Of a stretch of DNA of 44,354 bases, positions 37,287 to 44,354 are shown in pieces. Location: positions 1-44,354 of the forward strand of contig JAHPYY010000098.1 of assembly GCA_019058515.1 (NCBI GenBank), read 5' to 3'. How positions within the stretch are numbered: the stretch's first letter is position 1; the number at the start of each line of letters is the position of its first letter. The translations under genes were made by a program, and so were the position numbers. Source of the stretch: Promethearchaeota archaeon. GTDB taxonomy: Archaea > Asgardarchaeota > Lokiarchaeia > Sigynarchaeales > SOKP01. Under the pieces are notes generated by a model. It was not told the origin of the DNA. It saw nothing but the letters and a program-made list of their open reading frames with translations, and searched no databases.

Positions 37287-38597
37287 ATGAGCACTTTAGA
37301 AACCGCAACTAAAAAAACCTATCGGAGTTTTTACGTGTTTCAATCTGGTCAAGTAATCTCTCTTCTAGGATCGAGTATCGTCGAGTTCGTGATAATTTGG
37401 TGGATAACTATCGAAACTGAAAGCGCGGTTTTTCTTTCTATAGCTACATTTTTAGCTCTCATCCCACAAATCGTGATAACCCCATTTGCTGGTGTACTTG
37501 CTGATAGACATAGCCGAAAAGTCATTATTTTTACTGCAGATTCATCTCAGGCAATTCTTACTGGCGTACTACTTGTGATTTTCTTGTTCAGCGTGCCAAA
37601 TATCGCAGTAGTTCTGATAATAGAAACCCTTAGAAGTGTTTTTCAGGCGTTTCACTGACCTGCGTACAACGCGGTCATTCCTACGATGGTTCCCCACGAG
37701 AAATTGAATAGAGTTAATGGAATAAACCAGCTTTTTACTAGCATTATCTTTCTCGTTGGTCCCGTTGTTGCTGCGCTCCTATTGGAATTATTTCCAATTA
37801 GAGAAATACTGCTAATTGACGTATTTACGTTTTTAATTGCATTAATCCCACTATTAGCTACAAAAATCCCGAAAGTAGTTCCTGATGACGAGACTAAAGC
37901 AAGTAAGGATTCTAAAAAAAGCTTCTGGTCCGAATTTAAAGTGGGATTTGTTGAAGCGAGAAGAGTTCCTGGATTGTTTAGTTTAATCATACTAGCGATG
38001 ATTTTTAACATTCTAATAAGACCGATTATGACGCTTATGTCCTACTATATTTACGTAATTCACTCCGGAACAGCTTTAGATCTTGCCCTCGTTTTTACCT
38101 TTTTGAATGTGGGCAATTTCATTTCCGCTTTTTTGATGTCGCTGAAGAAAAAGTGGAATAAAAAGGTTAGAGTAATTCTTATATGTAGCATGATCGTTTT
38201 CATCAGCAATTTCTTCGTCATTTTTGCCCCAATAGGAGGATTTTTCATTATTGGAATCGGTTTATTCATCCAGGGATTTGTATTCCCTCCAATCATCACC
38301 GTCTACATGACGCTCCTTCAAACCGTAGTGTCCAAAGAAAAAGTGGGGCGAATCACCTCAATAGATCACGCCCTCTCTATGGCATCAACTCCCATAGGAG
38401 CCATTGCTGCGGGGCCACTCGCTGAATTAATCGGCTCGAGGTTGTTGTATTTAATATGCGCTTGTTTAGGGTTAGGTGCAATGGCTACAATGTACGCTTT
38501 TACAGATATCCGAAAACTCGATTTTGTCGTTAGTGATGCTTCCGATGAAATAAACAAAACATTTGACAATCCACATGAGGAAATTCAAGAGAAATGA
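37287..38597 (+). pseudogene. MFS transporter (EntS-like) with an in-frame TGA
   Basis: 437 codons of one frame coding for a twelve-helix MFS protein of the macrolide/enterobactin exporter type: VSLLG-like helix 1, AGVLADRHSRKVIIF (loop 2-3, ~68-82), IPTMVPHEKLNRVNG near codon 130, then CLGLGAMATMYAFT helix 12. A TGA at 37656-37658 interrupts it at codon 124, in SVFQAFH-stop-PAYNAV, where relatives carry Trp; one base change (TGG to TGA) explains it. Reading frame is unchanged after the stop. It is either a nonsense mutation, a sequence error, or Trp decoding of TGA; other genes here (polB, for example) stop at TGA. AGGA precedes ATG. Confidence 0.83.
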
Positions 38598-38644
38598 TTC
38601 ACGATTTTATTTATACCAAGCCGAGAACGCGACCAAAACTAATA

Positions 38645-39406
38645 TTATATGTGAAATAAGGAAAGAATATCGTCTAAATCAGAGATTATCGTTAAATTTT
38701 CCTCGTACTTTTTAAACACCTTATCCTCTAAGGAGGTTAACTCTGGGGAAAAATCAAGTATCCTCTCCTTTTCGTTCCAACCTCTCCTATAGATCAAGAC
38801 CGGTTTAATTCCTGCTCCTAGCGCCGATATTACATCTTCCTCTGAATCTCCTACATATATAACTTTTGAAGGCGACAATTTTAGAGCTTTTAACGCATCA
38901 GAAAAAATTTCTGGATCGGGTTTTTTTACCCCTACCTCGCTTGAAATTGTGATTACTTGGAAAAATTCAATCAATTTGTACCGAGTTAACTCTGTTCGAA
39001 TGTGAGGGGGATGGTCGAAGTTAGAAACTAACGCTAGTGGTACCCTTTTGTTTAACCACGAGAGAACTTCGTAGGCCTTAGAATCAATTCTGACAAATTT
39101 CTGCCAAGAGGAAACACATTTACTAGCAATTTCTTTAAGATCTTCATCGGTTAGCGAGAGCTCCACTCTTTTCGAAATTCTGGAGATCCTCCTTTCAAAG
39201 ACCGTAGAACCCTTAAAACTCGTATTTGGCTCCCGTTCTGAGAAAAAACCATCAGCTATGGTTGAGAACTGTTCTTTAGATTGCTTTAATCCTCGCAAAA
39301 CAAAGCAATTATAAAGTGTTTCGAACCAGCTTTCCCACGCTTGTTTCATGTTATTATAGACATATAGCGTGCCATATAAATCAAAAAAAACGCCATCGAT
39401 CAACAT
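38645..39406 (-). CDS. HAD-superfamily phosphatase
   Basis: HAD hydrolase with all four motifs: I FFDLYGTLY, II ALVSNFDHP, III GVKKPDPEIF and IV YVGDSEEDVISA. The cap (residues ~15-90) is of C1 type, so small substrates such as phosphoglycolate or pyrophosphate-like esters are likely. I chose ATG 39406 (MLIDGVFFDLYGTL) because the HAD core begins there; an upstream ATG at 39457 would add 17 residues that no family member needs. It converges with the MFS pseudogene and lies downstream of cdhB on the same strand, separated by ~85 bases. Confidence 0.88.
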   Translation of the reverse strand: MLIDGVFFDLYGTLYVYNNMKQAWESWFETLYNCFVLRGLKQSKEQFSTIADGFFSEREPNTSFKGSTVFERRISRISKRVELSLTDEDLKEIASKCVSSWQKFVRIDSKAYEVLSWLNKRVPLALVSNFDHPPHIRTELTRYKLIEFFQVITISSEVGVKKPDPEIFSDALKALKLSPSKVIYVGDSEEDVISALGAGIKPVLIYRRGWNEKERILDFSPELTSLEDKVFKKYEENLTIISDLDDILSLFHI

Positions 39407-39490
39407 TTTCGCTCTAATTTGATTTTGTTGAATGGAATAATAACTAGTAACAAACACTGAAAGTAAAAAAATGAGAAGAGAAAAAATTTA

Positions 39491-40021
39491 TTATAACTTT
39501 TCGATAAGCTTTTCCAAGAACGCTTTCCAATCCCCTTCGGTTAAGTTAGGAAGACTAAACCTCGCGTTTGGGTGTGCATATTTATCGAGGTCTACGGTTC
39601 TGAGCCAATTCGTAAAGTTTTTGAGCCTACTTAATGTCTGACTCACGTAAAATACTAAGTGTCCTCCAAAAATAGCCATCCCGTATTGGCCTTCTCCATC
39701 TAAGCCTTTCCAGTTCTCGTCAGACAATCGATTGGTAATGTTTATCAAAGACATGTCGTATAGTTTTTTTACATCGACTTTTTCTTTTAAATACTTGTAA
39801 GCGTGACCCGTTGAAACCACGTGGCAGTTAAGCTTGTTCGCGACTTCCACGTAATAGTCTATCACTTTTTTACCGTCTAACTCCCACGTTAAGGATTCAG
39901 GTCCAATTACAAAAACCTTTTTTTTAGGAGCTTTTATGATATTCGCCATTACATCCGGTTCGAACACGCTCGTTCCCATTTCCGGTCCCGGAATGTTTGC
40001 TTTTTGATATGGTCTTGCCAT
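39491..40021 (-). CDS. cdhB: CODH/acetyl-CoA synthase epsilon subunit
   Basis: 176 residues. This accessory subunit of the archaeal acetyl-CoA decarbonylase/synthase complex binds FAD and the CODH alpha subunit. Typical strings are VFVIGPESLTWELDGK, VVSTGHAYKYL, MSLINITNRLSDENWKGLDG and the ending LPNLTEGDWKAFLEKL. Length is normal. It is not next to cdhA here; a geranylgeranyl-reductase-like flavoprotein lies upstream by 97 bases on the same strand and a phosphatase downstream. Two separated cdh genes in one window suggest that the complex genes are scattered in this genome, although cdhA may be elsewhere in an operon. Confidence 0.93.
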   Translation of the reverse strand: MARPYQKANIPGPEMGTSVFEPDVMANIIKAPKKKVFVIGPESLTWELDGKKVIDYYVEVANKLNCHVVSTGHAYKYLKEKVDVKKLYDMSLINITNRLSDENWKGLDGEGQYGMAIFGGHLVFYVSQTLSRLKNFTNWLRTVDLDKYAHPNARFSLPNLTEGDWKAFLEKLIEKL

Positions 40022-40117
40022 TATCTTATCAATTTTCTCTGTTAGTAAGTTTGCTATTATATGTTTAGCTATAATGTAAATTATTAAGCGTAGTTTAAAA
40101 AAGTTTCAAAACCGAAA

Positions 40118-41344
40118 CTAAGCTTTTTCGAGAAGTCCTGCGATATAATCCCACTTCTTATTAATTTTCTCTGCGGTTCTCAATCTGTTGAAGATTTTGT
40201 ACTCAAACGCTCCAATAAGGTTGTAATATCCACTGACCGCTTTATACACTTCTGTTTCTCGAAACTCTGCTTCAAACGCATCTAAAGTCTCTTTGTTCCA
40301 TAACTCGTCTTTTCGACCGCTTTTCATCACTTTTGAAATCATTTTTACCCAAAAATTCGCCATTTCCATCGAATAGTAAAGTCCCGAAGAACCAAACGGG
40401 TTCACGAATCCCGCACTATCTCCAAGCAACACTACTCCATTGTTAGGTACAAATGTTTCTGCCATTTTAGCGTTGGTCAGGTAGGTTAACTCTTCGTAAT
40501 CGATGGTTGCCCCCTTAAAATACTTGTTGTATCCTGGATAAGAAGATTTCACTTTACTCCAGACTTCCATAATTTGGGATTCGCTTGGGATCTCGACCAT
40601 CTTCATGTTCGGGACTTGGCTCATTCGCAATATCAGTCCTACTTCCGCTCCGTTGCGTTCTAATGGGAAAAAATACGCCACTGACGGAGGGAAAAAAGGA
40701 GCATACTCGAGATCGCCGTTACCAATGAAGTAAAATTGAAGTTCGGGAGTTTTTTTAATACTGAAATTCGCGTTGCTAATTAAGCATTTTACGATCGGGC
40801 AATTCATTTTATCGTAAGGGATTCCATAATTCCTTCCAATTATCCCCGCGTATCCAGAACAGTCCATTATTACGGTACCGCGTATTTCTTGAATCGTTTC
40901 GTCTTTATCTTTGTAATTAACTCCAATCGTACGATTGTTTTCTTCGATTGGATCAACGACTTCTGAGTTCAACAGAATCTCAATGTTTAACTCGTTAGCG
41001 ACTTCTACAAAACGGTCCATAAAATGTCGCCACTTAAAAAAATAATGGGGATAATCTCGAAAGGTGGTGGTCGTTTGGGTATCCCCCGGGGAATGCCACA
41101 CTCTTCCTCCATGCGATCTAAATCCTATAGATGGTAAATACCCTTCTCCTAAGATTTCATCGAGGATCGGAAAATATCCCATCCCTTCTCCTCGCGGTTT
41201 AGGACCCGCAATCTCCCCTTTTTCCAACACAACAACAAAATGCCCTAGTCTCTTTGCAGTTATAGCAGCCGTCATCCCTGCAGGCCCCGTTCCCACAATT
41301 ACGAAATCATACACGCTTGAATCCTTACCAATCATAATTATCAA
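40118..41344 (-). CDS. Geranylgeranyl reductase family FAD-dependent oxidoreductase
   Basis: 408 residues. FAD-binding GxGxxG is VIVGTGPAGMTAAITA (near residue 15), the family loop is GPKPRGEGMGYFP, and the C-terminal FAD site is VVLLGDSAGFVNPFGSSGL. Archaeal relatives hydrogenate the geranylgeranyl chains of membrane lipids; several paralogues per genome exist, so saturation of lipids is probable rather than proved. Two ATGs at 41344 and 41335 are alternatives, with no clear ribosome site. With the dolichol-kinase-like and Tes-like genes it forms a loose set of lipid genes spread over 30 kb, which may be chance. Confidence 0.85.
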   Translation of the reverse strand: MIIMIGKDSSVYDFVIVGTGPAGMTAAITAKRLGHFVVVLEKGEIAGPKPRGEGMGYFPILDEILGEGYLPSIGFRSHGGRVWHSPGDTQTTTTFRDYPHYFFKWRHFMDRFVEVANELNIEILLNSEVVDPIEENNRTIGVNYKDKDETIQEIRGTVIMDCSGYAGIIGRNYGIPYDKMNCPIVKCLISNANFSIKKTPELQFYFIGNGDLEYAPFFPPSVAYFFPLERNGAEVGLILRMSQVPNMKMVEIPSESQIMEVWSKVKSSYPGYNKYFKGATIDYEELTYLTNAKMAETFVPNNGVVLLGDSAGFVNPFGSSGLYYSMEMANFWVKMISKVMKSGRKDELWNKETLDAFEAEFRETEVYKAVSGYYNLIGAFEYKIFNRLRTAEKINKKWDYIAGLLEKA

Positions 41345-41425
41345 TTTTTAAAATTTTGATTAATTATAACAAAAGTTCAAATGTAAATCTACCTAACTTT
41401 ACATACTTAGTTCTGAAAGGGTGAA

Positions 41426-42594
41426 TTGCAAATTAATAAGTCGATAGCTATTCTAAAGCTTATATTTGTCGTGTACGCTTTTTACTTGCTTATGGGTTTA
41501 TTGTATTGGATATTACAGGGTTTAACTTATTATTCTACTTCAATTTTTGTAATAGAATGTATAAAGTGGAGCGTTATCCCCTTTTTTACCGTTGAAATTG
41601 TCCTATTTGTGTGTATATATATAAAGAATATCTTACAAACGAACCTTTTATTTTGTTTTATTTTAAAACTTTAGATAGGTTAAACTCATATAGGAGTAAT
41701 CCTCTGCGATTTTTATCCGATGTGCTTTTTAATAGCCTCGCGTTCTCTACAATCCTATTAATCATTGATGTTGCGAGGGTTATGTTAACGACGAAAATAG
41801 GATATAGGATTGTAGTGTTAGGAGGCATATATGTATGCGTAATCTCTCTCGCTCTACTTGGAATTAGTATAATGTACAAAAAAAAACTCATACTGATTCT
41901 AAACAATTGTATGCTGTACACATCGGTAATTGCGAATATACTTTTCCCCATGTTTTACATTTTCGGTTTAATCGGTATTTACTTCGTGTTTCGCTATGTA
42001 CCTTGGTTCTTCGCCGATCCATTTACAACATTTATAGACTATCCATTTCTACGAGCATCTTGGCTAAATTCGTCTCTATATTTCAGAGACTTTGACTTAG
42101 GGTGGGTTACGATAAAAATTTCTTTCTTTGTTGTAGGTTTTATTCTTTTCGTTATTTCGTTTATCCAGCTGGTATACTCCCTTAAAACGAGTACAGGACT
42201 TATAAGAAAAGGAATTTATAGTGTGATTCGTCACCCACAAAATCTTGGAATAATCTTAATCGGATTGCCAATTTTCTTCCCGAGTAATACCGGAATAGTA
42301 ATGAGCGATAATGTCGCTTGGGTTCAATTCGTATTTATTATGGTTATTTATTCCGATATTGAGGATCGGTTGCTAAGGAAAAAATACCCGGACGAGTACG
42401 ATCATTATTATAGAAGCACCGGGTTTCTTTTTCCAAGAATATTTAAAAGAAAGTCTAAGCACCTTGAACACTCCAAACGGTTCAATAGAACAAGAAGGTA
42501 TTTACTTTTAGTAATGGTTTACGTTGTTATTATGGTATTCCTTTTTTGGTGTTTTCTCTTGTTTCCTTTTGTTTCAGGGGAAGGGAGTTTTTAA
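41426..42594 (+). pseudogene. Isoprenylcysteine-methyltransferase-like membrane protein, frameshifted in a TA repeat
   Basis: An upstream frame (TTG 41426 to 41674, two or three helices) continues in another frame from 41611 to 42594. The switch falls in GTG followed by (TA)5 at 41611-41623; removing one TA gives an uninterrupted protein of ~388 residues. The C-terminal part is of the isoprenylcysteine carboxyl methyltransferase/PEMT type: SVIRHPQNLGIILIGLP and then EDRLLRKKYPDEYDHYYR. Such enzymes methylate membrane lipids or prenylated ends. If the repeat length varies between cells, the gene could be switched on and off; if not, this is an error or a broken gene. A GTG start at 41611 could still express the longer part. 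Confidence 0.7.
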
Positions 42595-42859
42595 CGAAGA
42601 GGAAGATCTATTCCACATCAAATCTACTCATGCAGAGTGAATTAACCTAGTTTAATTAAGTAGTGTTAAATTCTGAGGAGGAAGATCGTCACCATTCATA
42701 ATTATGGGAGGATATCTTGGAATTTAATTAAATTCTTCCTTATCTTACAAAGAGAAAAAAAAATTAATTAAACGAAAATGTAATATAGAGTAATTGAGAA
42801 ATTCCAGTTTTAAATAATTAATCTGTAAAAAATAATTTCTTCTTTGTTAAAAAATAACG

Positions 42860-44353
42860 ATGAGATTATTAAATGGAAATAAGCTGCATACCCGTAAACC
42901 TCGAATGATTCTTGGGATTGTATTAATTGCACTTTTAATAATTTCTATACAGCCTAATAAAAATGTTTTAAAAAGTAATGATAAGAGACTTGGGAACTCA
43001 CTAAAACGTTCAGCTTCAGTAACCCAACTATGGAATTTTACTACTGGAGGTGAAGTGCATTCCTCTCCTGCGTTAGGTGATCTAGACGGTGATAGTAAGC
43101 TCGAAGTCGTGTTTGGTAGCAAAGATAGAAAGGTATACGCATTAAACGGTGAGGATGGGAGTATGATTTGGAAATTTATCACTAAAGATGGTGTGGCTTC
43201 TTCTCCTGCGTTAGGTGATCTGGATGGTGATAACAAGCTCGAAGTCGTGTTTGGTAGCGAAGATAGTAAGGTATACGCATTAAACGGTGAGGATGGGAGT
43301 GAGTTTTGGGATTTTACTACTGGAACTAGTGTATTTTCTTCTCCAGCGATAGGCGATGTGGACGGTGATGGCAAGCTCGAAGTCGTAATTGGAGGATTAG
43401 ATCATTATGTATACGCTTTAAACGGTGAGGATGGGAGTAAGCGTTGGAATTTTATCACTAAAGATGGTGTGGCTTCTTCTCCAGCGTTAGGCGATGTGGA
43501 CGGTGATGGCAAGCTCGAAGTTGTGTTCGGTTGTGACGATAAAAATGTATACGCATTAAACGGTGAGGATGGGAGTGAGTTTTGGGATTTTACTACTGTA
43601 TATGGTGTGTATTCTTCTCCAGCTTTAGGCGATGTGGATGGTGATGGTAAGCTCGAAGTCGTAATTGGAGGATTAGATAATTATGTATACGCATTAAACG
43701 GTGAGGATGGGAGTGAACTTTGGAATTTTATCACTGGATTTAATGTGTATTCTTCTCCAGCATTAGGCGATTTGGACGGTGATGGTAAGCTCGAAGTCGT
43801 GTTCGGTTGTTACGATCATAAGGTATACGCATTAAACGGTGAGAATGGGAGTGAGCTTTGGAATTTTACTACTGGATATAGTGTGTTTTCTTCTCCAGCG
43901 TTAGGCGATGTGGATGGTGATGGTAAGCTCGAAGTCGTGTTTGGTAGCGGAGATAATTATGTATACGCATTAAACGGCGAGGATGGGAGTGAACTTTGGA
44001 ATTTTATCACTATAGAGATTGTGGAGTCTTCTCCAGCGTTAGGCGATTTAGATGGGGATAGCACACTCGAAGTTGTAATTGGTAATAGTGATAGAAATGT
44101 ATATGCACTAAATCCAGAACCTTCTGGGAGGAGAATTTATTGGAATGGATTATCTGGAGATACTATCTTCACTAGATGTAAAAATCAACAATATCACGAT
44201 GCTGATTTTGACATGTTATCTAATTATTCAGAAAGGATATTTCTAACTGATCCTCTTGATCCTGATACTGACGGTGATGGATTGAGCGATAGGGACGAGA
44301 TTATCGATTACGGAACTGAACCCACTAAAGCTGATACAGATGTTTATGAATAA
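42860..44353 (+). CDS. Secreted repeat protein: eight-bladed propeller-like domain with Ca-binding tail
   Basis: 497 residues ending at TAA in the last bases of the window. An N-terminal hydrophobic segment (GIVLIALLIISIQP) is a likely signal or anchor. Eight 46-residue repeats follow (residues ~55-420), each with VYALNGEDGS, LWNF-like and SPALGDxDGDxKLEVV, combining PQQ-like tryptophans and FG-GAP DxDGD calcium loops. Eight copies suggest an eight-bladed beta-propeller. The C-terminal stretch has DPDTDGDGLSDRDE, a thrombospondin type-3-like Ca-binding repeat. It is probably a surface protein for adhesion or glycan binding. Repeat DNA is nearly identical between copies. Confidence 0.82.
   Translation: MRLLNGNKLHTRKPRMILGIVLIALLIISIQPNKNVLKSNDKRLGNSLKRSASVTQLWNFTTGGEVHSSPALGDLDGDSKLEVVFGSKDRKVYALNGEDGSMIWKFITKDGVASSPALGDLDGDNKLEVVFGSEDSKVYALNGEDGSEFWDFTTGTSVFSSPAIGDVDGDGKLEVVIGGLDHYVYALNGEDGSKRWNFITKDGVASSPALGDVDGDGKLEVVFGCDDKNVYALNGEDGSEFWDFTTVYGVYSSPALGDVDGDGKLEVVIGGLDNYVYALNGEDGSELWNFITGFNVYSSPALGDLDGDGKLEVVFGCYDHKVYALNGENGSELWNFTTGYSVFSSPALGDVDGDGKLEVVFGSGDNYVYALNGEDGSELWNFITIEIVESSPALGDLDGDSTLEVVIGNSDRNVYALNPEPSGRRIYWNGLSGDTIFTRCKNQQYHDADFDMLSNYSERIFLTDPLDPDTDGDGLSDRDEIIDYGTEPTKADTDVYE
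43028..44118 (+). repeat. Eight tandem copies of a 138-bp coding repeat
   Basis: The string GTATACGC and its close variants recur at 43133, 43271, 43409, 43547, 43685, 43823, 43961 and 44099, an exact period of 138 bases with no insertion or deletion. Several neighbouring copies share long near-identical stretches (for example GGTGAGGATGGGAGTGA), which points to recent expansion or gene conversion. The repeat lies entirely within the propeller-like gene. Confidence 0.9.
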
Positions 44354-44354
44354 A

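Noticed and set aside
43028..44118. CRISPR array
   Set aside because: The repeats are 138 bases, uninterrupted, coding, and have no unique spacers.
1..44354. tRNA or rRNA genes
   Set aside because: Reading the intergenic DNA on both strands I saw no cloverleaf-like GC-rich stretch or T-loop consensus; the intergenic DNA is AT-rich throughout.

Overview
This AT-rich window looks like a piece of an Asgard archaeal genome (Lokiarchaeia-like); that placement is an inference. The archaeal signs are a family-B replicative DNA polymerase, two subunits of the archaeal CODH/acetyl-CoA synthase (CdhC, CdhB), a Tes-type radical SAM enzyme (tetraether lipid formation), a geranylgeranyl-reductase-family flavoprotein, a tungsten-type aldehyde ferredoxin oxidoreductase, GGTG-type ribosome binding sites and TTG starts. 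The Asgard flavour comes from a membrane receptor-like protein with a RING-like zinc finger and a TIR domain, and from a secreted protein ending in a PGF-transmembrane-basic anchor. I saw no tRNA, rRNA or CRISPR array.

Layout. 1-5.4 kb: polB, followed head-on by a frameshifted, inverted intein/LAGLIDADG element, then a second, diverged copy of the polB 3' end. 5.5-10.8 kb: an MFS transporter, a DUF362 membrane protein, a SagB-like nitroreductase and a DUF2804 gene carrying four in-frame TAG codons plus a frameshift. 10.8-15.1 kb (minus strand): a dolichol-kinase-like membrane enzyme, a small unknown protein, the Tes-like enzyme and a methyltransferase. 15.2-18.1 kb: an ABC-2 exporter flanked by two diverged copies of a short repeat. 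18.2-20.6 kb (minus): nicotinate phosphoribosyltransferase and a SAP/SWIM zinc-finger protein. 21-28.7 kb (plus): a small protein, a frameshifted epoxide-hydrolase-like gene, the 1533-residue beta-helix/TM/RING/TIR protein, an acidic-tail protein and a secreted anchored protein. 28.8-32.6 kb (minus): cdhC, a decayed D-aminoacylase and an aldo/keto reductase. 32.8-34.5 kb (plus): two methyltransferases. 34.6-37 kb (minus): an AOR-ferredoxin operon. 37.3-38.6 kb (plus): an MFS gene with an in-frame TGA. 38.6-41.3 kb (minus): HAD phosphatase, cdhB and geranylgeranyl reductase. 41.4-44.35 kb (plus): a frameshifted membrane methyltransferase and a secreted protein with eight exact-length 138-bp repeats.

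How it fits together. CdhC, CdhB, AOR and its ferredoxin point to an anaerobe with a Wood-Ljungdahl/acetyl-CoA and ferredoxin-based economy. Tes, the polyprenol-kinase-like protein and geranylgeranyl reductase are compatible with isoprenoid lipid metabolism. Six genes in 44 kb are interrupted; some breaks lie in homopolymers or a TA repeat (possible sequencing error or slippage), but the four TAG codons in DUF2804 and the Trp-position TGA in the MFS gene do not fit simple indel error. The two most unusual items are the polB tail duplication around an inverted intein-like element, and the TIR receptor-like protein.
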